Below are positions 52,453-61,195 of a stretch of 64,000 bases of DNA, piece by piece. A program made the position numbers and the translations under genes. A model generated the notes under the pieces. That model had not been told where the DNA came from and made no database searches. It worked only from the letters and a program-made list of their open reading frames with translations. Where the stretch lies: NCBI RefSeq assembly GCF_012911565.1, contig NZ_JAAMPU010000106.1:62001-126000 (forward strand), in the 5' to 3' direction. How positions within the stretch are numbered: the first letter of the stretch is position 1; every line of letters starts with the position of its first letter. The DNA is from Flavobacterium silvaticum. GTDB lineage: Bacteria > Bacteroidota > Bacteroidia > Flavobacteriales > Flavobacteriaceae.

Positions 52453-52771
52453 GAATACAGATTGGCCCTGAAAATTATTCTCACAAAAAAGAGTATTGGT
52501 GTAATGTCCGCATTGAATTTCTGTGGCAGAATTGGGCAGAATTGGTTTTCGAGACGGACTCCGAATAATTTTCCACGACAAAAGGCTGCGACAAAATAAT
52601 TTGTCGCAACACTTTTGTCCGGAATGTTTGACAAATCTTTTTTCCGGCCACAGTTTGTCGGAAGTAAATTCGAATGGTGATAAAACAACGAACCTATCAA
52701 ACTGCCAACCTGTCATTTTTCCAATGTGGTTCCAAATTTGACAATCGCCCCTCGATTTTAAACACATCAAT
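52453..52771. other. 319-bp intergenic region with GACAAA/TTTGTC cluster
   Basis: No gene. The main content is the palindrome cluster at 52576-52660. I see no clear terminator for the PH-like gene and no exact -7 box close to the peptidase start. Confidence 0.55.
52576..52660. repeat. GACAAA/TTTGTC palindrome cluster B
   Basis: Six half-sites. The best unit is GCGACAAAATAATTTGTCGC (52588-52607), with perfect 8-base arms and a 4-base centre. Others are CGACAAAA at 52576, TTTTGTCC at 52613, TTGACAAA at about 52628 and TTTGTCGG at 52654. Confidence 0.65.
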
Positions 52772-53443
52772 ATGTATTGGATACTGATCATTGCCATCAT
52801 GGGTGCGAGTGGGCTCGTCTCATGGAGGCTCAAAAGTAAATTCGAGGAATACTCCAAAATGCACCTGCAGAATAATATGAGCGGTGCCGAAATAGCAGAA
52901 AAAATGCTCGCAGACCACGGAATCCGTGACGTCCGTGTAATCTCGACTCCGGGTCGTCTCACAGATCATTACAATCCGGCCGATAAAACCGTAAACCTCA
53001 GCGAAGCTGTCTACAACCAGAGAAATGCCGCCGCAGCTGCCGTCGCTGCCCACGAATGCGGACACGCTGTCCAGCATGCCACCGCTTACGGTTGGTTGCA
53101 GATGCGTTCCACTTTGGTTCCAGTGGTTAATGTCGCGTCAAGTTTGGTACAATGGATTTTGATTGCGGGAATTTTGATGGTTCGGACGTTCCCACAATTG
53201 TTGCTCATCGGAATCGTGATTTTTGCACTGACCACATTATTTTCGTTCATCACCTTACCCGTTGAATATGATGCCAGCAACCGCGCGCTGGCTTGGCTGG
53301 AAAACAAACATATGGTCACGCCCCGCGAACACGATGCGGCGAAAGATGCATTGAAATGGGCAGCGAGAACCTATGTCGTAGCTGCAATCGGGTCGTTGGC
53401 AACCTTGCTGTATTACATTTCGATTTACAACAACCGGCGATAA
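52772..53443 (+). CDS. neutral zinc metallopeptidase (YugP-type)
   Basis: A 223-residue membrane-bound peptidase: N-terminal span, AVAAHECGHAVQHA with the HExxH-like zinc site (HECGH), two central spans (VQWILIAGILMV, LLLIGIVIFALTTLFSFI), then LPVEYDASNRALAWLE with the third ligand Glu, and a final span. It matches the Zn_peptidase_2/YugP family. Substrate unknown. It has a terminator directly downstream. Confidence 0.87.
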   Translation: MYWILIIAIMGASGLVSWRLKSKFEEYSKMHLQNNMSGAEIAEKMLADHGIRDVRVISTPGRLTDHYNPADKTVNLSEAVYNQRNAAAAAVAAHECGHAVQHATAYGWLQMRSTLVPVVNVASSLVQWILIAGILMVRTFPQLLLIGIVIFALTTLFSFITLPVEYDASNRALAWLENKHMVTPREHDAAKDALKWAARTYVVAAIGSLATLLYYISIYNNRR

Positions 53444-53460
53444 TTTCAACTTATAAAAAC

Positions 53461-53490
53461 AAAATCCGCTTCATGACCGAGGCGGATTTT
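53461..53490 (+). terminator. intrinsic terminator, possibly bidirectional
   Basis: AAAATCCGCTTC pairs with GAGGCGGATTTT (one G-U pair) around a 6-base loop, followed by TTTATTT. The minus side also ends in a T-rich run, so it may serve the convergent esterase too. Confidence 0.85.
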
Positions 53491-53505
53491 TTTATTTGTC
53501 AGGAA

Positions 53506-54228
53506 TTAGTGTTTCCCCAACCATTCCACCACATCGCGCAGCATTTCCGGATTGATGGCATGACCATCCTGATAGGAATGAAATTCGGGATTGATGCCTT
53601 TGTTTTTCAGGTAACCGACGGCATCTCTAGCATATTGAAACCTGAGTACCTGATCATTTGTTCCGTGAGAAATGAAAACCTTTAGTTTCTCCAGATTGTT
53701 TTCAGATGCGACGATCGGCTTTATTTCCGGCAACAAACGGCCGCTCATCACCGCAATTCCTTTTACCGCTGACGGCTCGGTCAATGCAACGGAATAACTC
53801 ATGATTCCGCCTTGGCTAAAACCTAACAGATAGACTTGGGAAGGGTCGAAATCTTCGGTTTTCTTCAAATCGGCAATAAATTGTATCAGTTGTTTTCGGG
53901 AACTTTCCGCCTGTTCTTTATTGATAATTGGGCCGTCCGGAGTGAATTCAACCTGGAACCACGCAAAAGCATTTGGCCCCAAAGTTATCGGGCCGCGGGC
54001 GGAAACGACAAGGAAATCTGCCGGAAAGGAATTCGCCATGGAAAACATATTCTGTTCGTTGCTTCCTACGCCATGCAACAGAATCAGCAACGGCGTTTTC
54101 TCTTTTTTGACTTTGGGTTTGCGGACGAGATAATGCAATGAAACTGTATCTGTTGGTGTCATATTGAAATCCAGTCTTGTGATGGTGATGAATCCAATGG
54201 TAATAAAGATGAAACTCTTACGCATCAT
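53506..54228 (-). CDS. phospholipase/carboxylesterase-type alpha/beta hydrolase
   Basis: A 240-residue serine hydrolase: LLILLHGVGSNEQNMF oxyanion region, LLGFSQGGIMSYSVAL nucleophile elbow, Asp in ISHGTNDQVL and His in YQDGHAIN. It is the small-esterase family (YpfH/acyl-protein thioesterase-like). The first 22 residues are hydrophobic, so either a signal anchor or a start at Met23 is possible; the ATGA overlap with the upstream dioxygenase (54225-54228) favours the longer form. Confidence 0.82.
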   Translation of the reverse strand: MMRKSFIFITIGFITITRLDFNMTPTDTVSLHYLVRKPKVKKEKTPLLILLHGVGSNEQNMFSMANSFPADFLVVSARGPITLGPNAFAWFQVEFTPDGPIINKEQAESSRKQLIQFIADLKKTEDFDPSQVYLLGFSQGGIMSYSVALTEPSAVKGIAVMSGRLLPEIKPIVASENNLEKLKVFISHGTNDQVLRFQYARDAVGYLKNKGINPEFHSYQDGHAINPEMLRDVVEWLGKH

Positions 54229-55115
54229 GCCTTATCTATTTTGACAGATAACATATTGAGCGAACCGCCAATCAGCGCATCATTGAACAACGTCACCTTT
54301 TCATCTTTTTCCTGTAAACCTAACGTATACAGCAACGGCAGATAATGCTCCGGCGTAGGAATCGCCATCTGGAATTCCTTTCCCTGTTTGTCATAATCGA
54401 TAAGTGGCCGATGGTTTCCGTCGGCCAAATAACCTTTTATTTTTTCATTGGCCGTAATCGCCCAATCATAGCCATAACCCGAGGTTTTCATTTTGTCCCA
54501 GGCAACCATGCGTAAATTATGTACCGTGTTTCCGCTTCCGATAATCAGCACGCCTTTGCGTCTCAGGGCAGAAAGTTGTTTCCCGAGTTCGTAATGATAA
54601 GCTGCCGGTTTGGTGTAGTCGATACTCATTTCTACAATCGGCACATCGGCATTCGGAAACAGGAATTTAACCACCGTCCAGCAGCCGTGGTCCAAACCCC
54701 ATTCCCGTGTCAATCCAATAGGAACCGTTTTCACCAATTCCTGAGTTTCCCTTGCGAGTTCCGGACTTCCTGGCGCAGGATACTGCACATCGAAAAGCGC
54801 CTGTGGAAATCCGCCAAAATCATGGATGGTTTCCGGATGTTCCATGGCAGTTACAAACGTACCTTTGGTTTCCCAATGAGCGGAAACACAAAGAATCGCC
54901 CGGGGCTTTGGCAGCTTATTTCCCATTGACTCAAAGCCTTGCGTAAAAGAATTGTTCTCAATGGCGTTCATCGGGTTTCCGTGACCCAGGAACAAAACCG
55001 GCATCCGTTCGGTCGGGCCGAATGCATCTGTGATTTGTCGCAGCGAATCGAGTTTCATCGCGGCGGCTCCAAGTGGTAGGATTGCCATGGTCTTTAAAAA
55101 ATCTTTGCGTTTCAT
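54225..55115 (-). CDS. ygiD: LigB-type extradiol dioxygenase (4,5-DOPA dioxygenase family)
   Basis: Start at 55115 (MKRKDFLKTMAILPLGAAAMKLDSL); the open frame before it overlaps the neighbouring gene. The 296-residue product has VLFLGHGNPMNAIENN, CVSAHWETKGTFVT, HDFGGFPQALFDVQYPAPGSPE and LDHGCWTVVKFLFP, the metal-binding and family motifs of YgiD/DODA. It cleaves catechol rings such as DOPA. The first 20 residues resemble a signal segment (KRKDFLK then a hydrophobic stretch), so it may be exported. Co-transcribed with the esterase. Confidence 0.86.
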   Translation of the reverse strand: MKRKDFLKTMAILPLGAAAMKLDSLRQITDAFGPTERMPVLFLGHGNPMNAIENNSFTQGFESMGNKLPKPRAILCVSAHWETKGTFVTAMEHPETIHDFGGFPQALFDVQYPAPGSPELARETQELVKTVPIGLTREWGLDHGCWTVVKFLFPNADVPIVEMSIDYTKPAAYHYELGKQLSALRRKGVLIIGSGNTVHNLRMVAWDKMKTSGYGYDWAITANEKIKGYLADGNHRPLIDYDKQGKEFQMAIPTPEHYLPLLYTLGLQEKDEKVTLFNDALIGGSLNMLSVKIDKA

Positions 55116-55141
55116 AAATTCGTTTCGGTAGGCGTTAAAAA

Positions 55142-55705
55142 TCAGTTGCCCGTAATCTGGTCCATATACGATTTGTTGTCCCAGAACAAATATTCCTCGC
55201 TCATTGTCCCGTCTGCTTTCCAAATTCCAATGGTCGCCATCGGAAGCTTGAATTTTCTTCCCGTCGGGTGGATGAATTTACCATCCCCAATCGGCATCGG
55301 CTGGGTAAAAGTCCCTTCCATATAACCCATTACGGCCGTGATATTTCCGGAGCCGATTTTAATGGGATGCTCCTTGATACGCGTGTCCGGAGCATAAACA
55401 AACATCGCATCCAGCGTTTTTATGTGTTGTTCGAGACCTTTTTCAGAATGGCCGTCCGGAAAATGGACTACGATATCTTTGGCATGGCTTTCATGCAGAC
55501 GCTTCCATTCGCGGTTGCTGAAAACCGTATAATCAAGGGTATCGAATGTTTTTAAATTTTTCGCGATGACTTCATTGGTTGCCGCTAATTCCTGAACCTG
55601 TTTCAAGACCTCATCGCCCGGATTATCCTTTTTAACATCGGAACAATTATAAAATCCGAAAACGGCAACAAAAAGCAATGCAATGGTATAAACTGAATTT
55701 TTCAT
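55142..55705 (-). CDS. SnoaL-like (ester-cyclase-type) lipoprotein
   Basis: Start at 55705, giving a lipoprotein signal (MKNSVYTIALLFVAVFGFYNC). The 187-residue product has the SnoaL cone-fold pattern: NREWKRLHESHAKDIVVHFPDGHSEKGLEQHIKTLDAMF, TGRKFKLPMATIGIWKADGTMSEEYLFWDN. SnoaL-like proteins cyclise polyketides or have unknown substrates. It is 26 bases upstream of the dioxygenase gene, the same strand, so both may act in one extracytoplasmic route. Confidence 0.82.
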   Translation of the reverse strand: MKNSVYTIALLFVAVFGFYNCSDVKKDNPGDEVLKQVQELAATNEVIAKNLKTFDTLDYTVFSNREWKRLHESHAKDIVVHFPDGHSEKGLEQHIKTLDAMFVYAPDTRIKEHPIKIGSGNITAVMGYMEGTFTQPMPIGDGKFIHPTGRKFKLPMATIGIWKADGTMSEEYLFWDNKSYMDQITGN

Positions 55706-55801
55706 GTGGATCGTATTAAAATTACATTGCAAATTTCAGTCGGAACCAAACAAAACGGGTAACAGATTTAGGAAGAAAAGTTGTGATATCCGGAAATCGA
55801 C

Positions 55802-56638
55802 CTACGAAATCAAGCCGTTCATTTCCTTGCGAAAATCGGTTGGCGTCATTCCCGCCTTGCGTTTGAAAGTATGGGTGAAATAGGTTTTTTCTTTGAAACC
55901 CAGTTCGTACCCAATTTCCGCGACGGTCAGGTCAGTCGTCAGCAGCAGATTTTTGGCCTCGGTCAATTTTCTTGTTTCTATGATTTCAGATACGCTTTGC
56001 TGCAATACCGATTGACAGATCAGGTTCAGGTTACGGGCGCTCATAAACAATTTTTCGGCATAGAAGTTCACATCGCGCGCTTCACGAAAATGGGCTTCGA
56101 GCAGTTTCAGAAAGTTCCGGAATGTGATGCTTTGGATTTTTCTGGATTCGTTTGCGGCCAAATTCAATTTCCCCCTTTCAGATTCAATCACCGTAAAAAG
56201 TGTGGTCAGCAATTGCCGGATCACGGCTAAATCCGGAGCTGGCTGAGAATATTCGCGGTACATCATGTCGCACAATAGTTCCATGCGTTCAAAGCAATCA
56301 TCGGCTTTCATGCAAAAACTGGCGTTGTCGTGAAACGAGGCGTAGAGTTGGAAAGTCGTTTCGGCAATGAATTCGTTTTTGAACCGGATCACCCAGATAT
56401 CACATTCGCCGTCTTTGGGCAACGGCCTGACCCGATGGATTTTCCCCTGAGTCACGAAACTCACGAATGGCGCATCCATGAGCGTAGATTGGAAATCTAT
56501 AAAATGTTCGAGCTGGCCTTTTTTCCCGAGTAACAACTCCTCGAATTCGTGATGATGCGGCTCGTTGGTCTGGCCTGCAATTTTGTCGGCTTCGGACACT
56601 CCGACCCTGAATATTTTTATCAGATCATTCATCAACAT
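55802..56638 (-). CDS. AraC-family transcription regulator
   Basis: A 278-residue regulator. The N-terminus is cupin-like (NEPHHHEFEELLLGKKGQLEHFIDFQ with histidines, typical of ligand-binding AraC sensor domains). The C-terminal region has FYAEKLFMSARNLNLICQSVL and VAEIGYELGFKEKTYFTHTFKRKAGMTPTDFRK, the double helix-turn-helix. Starting at Met1 or Met3 is equally plausible. It lies upstream of the SnoaL, dioxygenase and esterase genes on the same strand and may control them. Confidence 0.88.
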   Translation of the reverse strand: MLMNDLIKIFRVGVSEADKIAGQTNEPHHHEFEELLLGKKGQLEHFIDFQSTLMDAPFVSFVTQGKIHRVRPLPKDGECDIWVIRFKNEFIAETTFQLYASFHDNASFCMKADDCFERMELLCDMMYREYSQPAPDLAVIRQLLTTLFTVIESERGKLNLAANESRKIQSITFRNFLKLLEAHFREARDVNFYAEKLFMSARNLNLICQSVLQQSVSEIIETRKLTEAKNLLLTTDLTVAEIGYELGFKEKTYFTHTFKRKAGMTPTDFRKEMNGLIS

Positions 56639-56681
56639 GCATTTGAATGACTCTAAAAGTATTGATTTTTATGTTTTGGGC

Positions 56682-56820
56682 GGCAAATTCCGGCTGTACG
56701 CTGTAGCCTTCTGGCACCGTCTTGATTTGCAGCCTTTGCAAAAGCTTCCGTTGGTCGCTCCTGCAAAAGCGCAAATCAAACGCCGTTGCTGCAAAGGGCT
56801 GCCACTTCCATCCGGGCCAC
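56682..56820 (-). repeat. hairpin repeat family, type A copy 5 (long)
   Basis: Plus-strand reading: GCAAATTCCGGCTGTACGCT at the start, GATTTGC paired with GCAAATC as the stem, the tip GCTTCCGTTGGTCGC (56744-56758, identical to 3338-3352), and CTTCCATCCGGGCCACG at the end. Confidence 0.7.
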
Positions 56821-56869
56821 GTGCTTGAATCAGGGACTTTGTTCTCTGGTTGAAACTTTAACTTTTGAT

Positions 56870-56969
56870 ACAGAAAAAGTGTATCCGGAATGCGTCGGAA
56901 TATGTTACCATAGACCTTCCAGGTTTATAAAACCTTCCAGGATTAATAATCCTGGAAGGTTTTATAAAC
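56870..56969 (+). repeat. CCTGGAAGGT palindromic repeat, copy 3
   Basis: ATACAGAAAAAGTGTATCCGG then TACCATAGACCTTCCAGGTT, followed by a second inverted unit AACCTTCCAGGATTA / TAATCCTGGAAGGTT (about 56930-56961). The leader and first half match the copy at 40138; the whole aligns with the reverse of 11364-11413. Confidence 0.7.
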
Positions 56970-57000
56970 GGCAATTGAAATATTCCCTAAATCGAAATAG

Positions 57001-57471
57001 CTATAGCTGGATTTGCCGCTCAATCTGCTGCTCCAGCGAAATAAAAGTCTCCGTCCTTGAAACACCTTTGATTGGTTGGATGTTCTTGTTGAGCAACTGC
57101 ATCAAATGTTCGTTATCGCGGCAGATCATCTTAATCAAAATAGACCAGTTTCCAGTGGTGTAATGACATTCAAGAACTTCCGGGATTTTTTTGAGTTCGC
57201 GCACGGCCTCGGAATTACTCGACGCCTTCTCAAGGAATATCCCAACGAAAGCCATCGTATGATAGCCCAAAACACGCGTATTCACTGTGAATTTTGATCC
57301 GGAAATCACACCTGCCTGTTCGAGTTTCCGCAACCGCTGATGGATAGCCGCCCCGGAAATACCAATTTTATTTGCAATCTGCAGAATCGGTTTTCGCGCG
57401 TCTTCCATCAAATCCCGCAGGATTTCCTTATCGATTCCGTCAATTTCAATTTGAAGTGAATTGATTTTCAT
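57001..57471 (-). CDS. Lrp/AsnC-family transcription regulator
   Basis: A 156-residue regulator: helix-turn-helix (DGIDKEILRDLMEDARKPILQIANKIGISGAAIHQRLRKLEQAGVI) and a C-terminal RAM ligand/oligomer domain (FVGIFLEKASSNSEAVRELKKIPEVLECHYTTGNWSILIKMI). Such proteins respond to amino acids. The minus-strand -7 box at 57519-57526 probably drives it; target genes are not evident nearby. Confidence 0.92.
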   Translation of the reverse strand: MKINSLQIEIDGIDKEILRDLMEDARKPILQIANKIGISGAAIHQRLRKLEQAGVISGSKFTVNTRVLGYHTMAFVGIFLEKASSNSEAVRELKKIPEVLECHYTTGNWSILIKMICRDNEHLMQLLNKNIQPIKGVSRTETFISLEQQIERQIQL

Positions 57472-57518
57472 GCTTTCAATTTTTAAGTGTCGACCGTATC
57501 CTGCCTTTAAATCGAAAG

Positions 57519-57526
57519 CAAATATA
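57519..57526 (-). promoter_or_regulatory. -7 box for the Lrp-like gene
   Basis: TATATTTG on the minus strand, exact consensus, 47 bases upstream of the start codon. No -33 TTG. Confidence 0.4.
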
Positions 57527-57597
57527 ACTTAAATCTTATTTTCCGGATATATCTTAGAAATTCCGGAATTATAAAATGTCCCCATTAATTGTGGGCC

Positions 57598-57699
57598 GCG
57601 ACAAGTTTATCCTGACAAAATATTTTGTCGCAAAAAAAATGTCACGATGCTTTGACAAAACTCTTTTGACAAAAAAAATTGTCACAAAAAAATTGTCAG
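57598..57699. repeat. GACAAA/TTTGTC palindrome cluster C
   Basis: About seven half-sites. GACAAAATATTTTGTC (57614-57629) is a perfect 16-base palindrome; TGACAAAAAAAATTGTCA occurs near 57668-57685, the same unit as at 17961-17978; further TTGTC sites follow. It lies between the Lrp-like gene's promoter and the 3' end of the next gene. Confidence 0.65.
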
Positions 57700-57716
57700 C
57701 GAATTTTCCAGGAAAA

Positions 57717-58097
57717 TCAGAGTTTCATAAACCGATATCCAATCCCGAACGTCCAGATCTGTTTGGAATTATCAGCCGTATATCCGTAGTAAGGCGCAAT
57801 CAGCATCCATTTTTTATATTCGACGATGGGCGAAACGGCAAGCCTCGGCACAGCTTTATCGTCACGTATAAAAAGCGAAGGAAAAGCACCAACTCCAATT
57901 TTAAAATCACCAACCTTGAATTTAAGGCTTGGGCCGCCCACATTGATCCCGACCGTTTTTTCGCCAATGGAAAGGCCAAGCATGCCATCAATACCAATAT
58001 CTACTTTTTTGGCTTCCGATTCAGTTTGGGTTTGTGCAAAAACACACGCATACAGCAGCAGGGACGCTAAAAGCATCGGCAATTTCAAAGAAATCAT
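57717..58097 (-). CDS. exported protein of unknown function
   Basis: A 126-residue secreted protein (signal MISLKLPMLLASLLLYACVFAQ). The mature part is beta-strand rich with glycine-aromatic patterns (GMLGLSIGEKTVGINVGGPSLKF, VSPIVEYKKWMLIAPYYGY) and ends WTFGIGYRFMKL, which suggests a small outer-membrane barrel. Family not recognised. It starts 11 bases after the antiporter stop and is the last gene of that operon. Confidence 0.65.
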   Translation of the reverse strand: MISLKLPMLLASLLLYACVFAQTQTESEAKKVDIGIDGMLGLSIGEKTVGINVGGPSLKFKVGDFKIGVGAFPSLFIRDDKAVPRLAVSPIVEYKKWMLIAPYYGYTADNSKQIWTFGIGYRFMKL

Positions 58098-58108
58098 ATG
58101 AAGTTTGG

Positions 58109-60379
58109 TTAAGGTTTGACGATCAATACCGAAGGTGTACTGTTAAGCCACAAGCTATGCGAATCGACCAGTTTTTTCCAGCTGTCGAGGCTCACGACCA
58201 TCAATTGTTGCTCATCGAGGAATTCCTTTTTGATGGTTTTGGTGCTAATGACAGAAATATGGTTCGGGGCGATTTGTTCTATCGACCGGATCTTTTCACG
58301 GAATTCTGTCGTGTTCTTAATTTCTTCGCCCGCATCGAGAATGATTACCTGAGACCCGTTATTGTGGATGAACTGACGCACATATTCCACCAGAAACACA
58401 TCTTCTTTGGAAAAAACCGGGACAAAAATCCTGTCCGCCGATTTGAAATCCTTATCGAGGAAAATACCCACGGGCATCTTGCTCTGGGCCACAATATGAC
58501 GCGTCCGTTCATCAAAAGGGGAATTTTCGAACAGCCCTTCTTTTCCTGTGAATTTATCCAGCAAACGATCCGGATTTATGATTTGTGTCGTAAAGCCGAG
58601 AACTTTTCCGAGCAACGTTCCTTCAAAGATTGATCGTCCCAAACCAATCAGCAATAAATCATAACGGCCTTGGTTGGCCACTTCGATCACGTCGTTTTCA
58701 ATATCGTTCGTCACTTTGAAAACCGGTTCGATCTCACGTTCCATAACTTCGGCTTCGTGACTGATGGCCATATTGAATTCGCGTTCGGAATCTTTGACAT
58801 CGAATGCATGGAGTTCGGTACTTAAAGACAAATGCAACGCAGTCACCGCGGAATTATCGGTCTGTTTGCGCGTCAGGCTATCGGCGAGTGTCAGCAACGG
58901 TTTTGATCCGGCGATATTCGAAAAAGCCACAAGGATTCGGTATTTGCTTACATTGCTCACCTCGACCGGCACTGAAGATTTGGGCTGACGGAACAGAAAA
59001 TTGATCAGATCGAGGCTCGGACCGGTCATAAATGTCGTTACCAAAGCCATAAGGACAAGAATGGTAAATATTTCTGACGACAATACGCCAAGGTCATAGC
59101 CTATGTTGAGTACGATGAGTTCCATCAATCCGCGTGTATTCATCAAGGCTCCAATCGACAGGCTGTCTTTCCAGCTTTGGCCGACGAATTTTGCCGCGAG
59201 GGCACTACCGAGGAATTTTCCGGTAACGGCTACAGCAACTACCAAAGCCGCGATTTTCCACGCTTCAGGGCTGTCGATCAGGCCAATCTGCGTACGCAAT
59301 CCGGTAAAGACAAAGAACAACGGAAGCAGAACCAAAACGGCGACATCTTCTACTTTTTCAATGAAAATACTTCGGAACCTGGTATTCTCAGGCATGACGG
59401 CACCGGCCATAAAAGCCCCGAACAACGCATGGATTCCAATCAATTCAGAAACATAAGCCGACAATAAAAGTGTCAGGAAAAAGATAGCGACTACCGGTTT
59501 ATTCAACGTCTCGCGGGAACCTTTAAGCTCGCTGATGTGTTTGAGGAACGGACGCACCAATTGCAACATGATCAGCACATACAATATGGCAAGCCCAATG
59601 ATGTAAAGCGAACTCAGGAACGATCCTGCCTTTACAATGGCGATGACGGCGGCAAGGATGCACCAGGCGGTAATATCGTCTGCAGCTGCACACGTGATGA
59701 CAATCGCACCCAAACGGGTTTTATGGATGCCACGTTCCTGTACGATACGGGCCAGAACCGGAAACGCCGTAATACTCATCGAAATTCCAATAAAGAGGCT
59801 GAACGACAGGAAATCAATTCCCGTCGGCGCATAAGAACTATAAATGTAATAGGCCAATCCGACGCCTAATGTAAACGGAAAAATGATACTCGCATGACTG
59901 ATGACAACCGCTTCGTGAGCTTTGTTCTTGAGTACATTGATGTTGAGTTCCATCCCGATGACGTACATAAAAAAGATAAGCCCTATCTGGCTCAGGAACT
60001 GTAAATTTCCCAATGATTCTTTGGGAAACAAATGAGCCGAAAATTCCGGAAAGTACATCCCTATCAATGACGGCCCAAGCATGATCCCCGCAATAATTTC
60101 TCCTATAACAGACGGTTGGCCAATCTTGCGGCAAAACCATCCCATAAGACGGGCGGCAAAAATAATCGTGATGATCTGGGCGAGTAAAAGGGCAAGCGGA
60201 TGTTGCAGGTTTTGCGCCATGGCATCTACAAAGTCGTTCCAGTGACCACTTTCCATTGGGGCTGCTTTGATTTCCGAAGCCACTTCGAGGAATTTGCCCT
60301 TGCTTACGATTAAATAAATCAGGGCCGAAAACGCACCGATGATGACCACATAAAAAACAGAATTGCGAAAACCTTTCAT
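58109..60379 (-). CDS. Kef/CPA2-type cation:proton antiporter with C-terminal UspA-like domains
   Basis: A 756-residue protein. The first ~470 residues are a CPA2 antiporter membrane domain (about 12 spans; IGQPSVIGEIIAGIMLGPSLIG, VITCAAADDITAWCILA with the acidic pair of the ion site, GALMNTRGLMELIVLNIGYDLG). The last ~280 residues form a cytosolic region resembling paired universal-stress-type domains (YRILVAFSNIAGSKPLLTLADSLTR, LLLIGLGRSIFEGT). It exchanges K+ or Na+ for H+. A close paralogue lies upstream at 62231, separated by a two-component pair and an SMR transporter. Confidence 0.88.
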   Translation of the reverse strand: MKGFRNSVFYVVIIGAFSALIYLIVSKGKFLEVASEIKAAPMESGHWNDFVDAMAQNLQHPLALLLAQIITIIFAARLMGWFCRKIGQPSVIGEIIAGIMLGPSLIGMYFPEFSAHLFPKESLGNLQFLSQIGLIFFMYVIGMELNINVLKNKAHEAVVISHASIIFPFTLGVGLAYYIYSSYAPTGIDFLSFSLFIGISMSITAFPVLARIVQERGIHKTRLGAIVITCAAADDITAWCILAAVIAIVKAGSFLSSLYIIGLAILYVLIMLQLVRPFLKHISELKGSRETLNKPVVAIFFLTLLLSAYVSELIGIHALFGAFMAGAVMPENTRFRSIFIEKVEDVAVLVLLPLFFVFTGLRTQIGLIDSPEAWKIAALVVAVAVTGKFLGSALAAKFVGQSWKDSLSIGALMNTRGLMELIVLNIGYDLGVLSSEIFTILVLMALVTTFMTGPSLDLINFLFRQPKSSVPVEVSNVSKYRILVAFSNIAGSKPLLTLADSLTRKQTDNSAVTALHLSLSTELHAFDVKDSEREFNMAISHEAEVMEREIEPVFKVTNDIENDVIEVANQGRYDLLLIGLGRSIFEGTLLGKVLGFTTQIINPDRLLDKFTGKEGLFENSPFDERTRHIVAQSKMPVGIFLDKDFKSADRIFVPVFSKEDVFLVEYVRQFIHNNGSQVIILDAGEEIKNTTEFREKIRSIEQIAPNHISVISTKTIKKEFLDEQQLMVVSLDSWKKLVDSHSLWLNSTPSVLIVKP

Positions 60380-60472
60380 ACCGTTGAAATTTGGCGCAAA
60401 TATGATATTCCGATTTGGGTTTAAAAAATACCTTTTGCCAAAAGTAAGGGCGTTTGTAACAAGATGGGACTT

Positions 60473-61195
60473 TTATGTAATAAGTCCGGCCGATGCCACT
60501 TTTTGCAGAAATTCCTTGCGGTATGTTTCGGTCAGGGAAACTGAAATATCAGGAGTCGCTGTCTTTAAAATAACTTCGGAATGGGTGTAATGATTTACCG
60601 CAGATAGCGCAACGATATCTTTTTTATTGACTCGGCAAAATTGATCGGCAGGCAACGAATCCAACAGAAAATCGAACGTCATATTCTTTAGAAGCATCTG
60701 TTTGCCATCTGACAACATCACTTTTTTATCACGGCTATCTTGTTCCGCAGTGCTTATCATAGAGACATTGGAAAAATACAGGAACGATTTGCCTTTATCA
60801 GTATTGACCCGAAGGAATTGAGGTGCAGCCGTCTGTTTTTCAAAGACCGTCAGGCACTTTTGCACCGCTTTTTCCAATCGATCGAGCTTTATGGGTTTAG
60901 TCAGGTAATCTATCGCATCGATTTCAAAAGCATCGGCGGCATGTTCTTTATAAGCTGTAACAAAAATCACGAGTTTTCCTTTAAGCGCCCGTGCGAGTGA
61001 AAGTCCGTCGATTCCGGGCATTTCGATATCGGTGATGCACAAATCAAAATCGAGTTCGTCCCGTTTTTCCAAAAAAAGCAATGGATCATTGAATGCCTGA
61101 ACTATTTCCAAAGCCGGAATCTGCCCACACAGCATTTTGAGATAAGCAAGCCCGGGAAGCTCATCGTCGAGCAAAACGCACCTAAGCTTTTTCAC
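60473..61195 (-). CDS. LytTR-type response regulator
   Basis: A 240-residue regulator: receiver domain (CVLLDDELPGLAYLKML, phosphoacceptor Asp in LCITDIEMPGIDG, ITVTAYKEHAADAF-like loop, YLTKPIKLDRL) and a C-terminal LytTR DNA-binding domain (MTFDFLLDSLPADQFCRVNKKDIVALSAVNHYTHSEVIL). It overlaps the sensor kinase gene by 14 bases and forms its partner. It binds direct repeats in target promoters. Confidence 0.9.
   Translation of the reverse strand: MKKLRCVLLDDELPGLAYLKMLCGQIPALEIVQAFNDPLLFLEKRDELDFDLCITDIEMPGIDGLSLARALKGKLVIFVTAYKEHAADAFEIDAIDYLTKPIKLDRLEKAVQKCLTVFEKQTAAPQFLRVNTDKGKSFLYFSNVSMISTAEQDSRDKKVMLSDGKQMLLKNMTFDFLLDSLPADQFCRVNKKDIVALSAVNHYTHSEVILKTATPDISVSLTETYRKEFLQKVASAGLIT

Larger units (their letters stand above)
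56639..57000. other. 362-bp intergenic region filled by two repeats
   Basis: No gene. It holds a long copy of the hairpin family (56682-56820), then a CCTGGAAGGT repeat with its leader (56870-56969). Confidence 0.7.
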
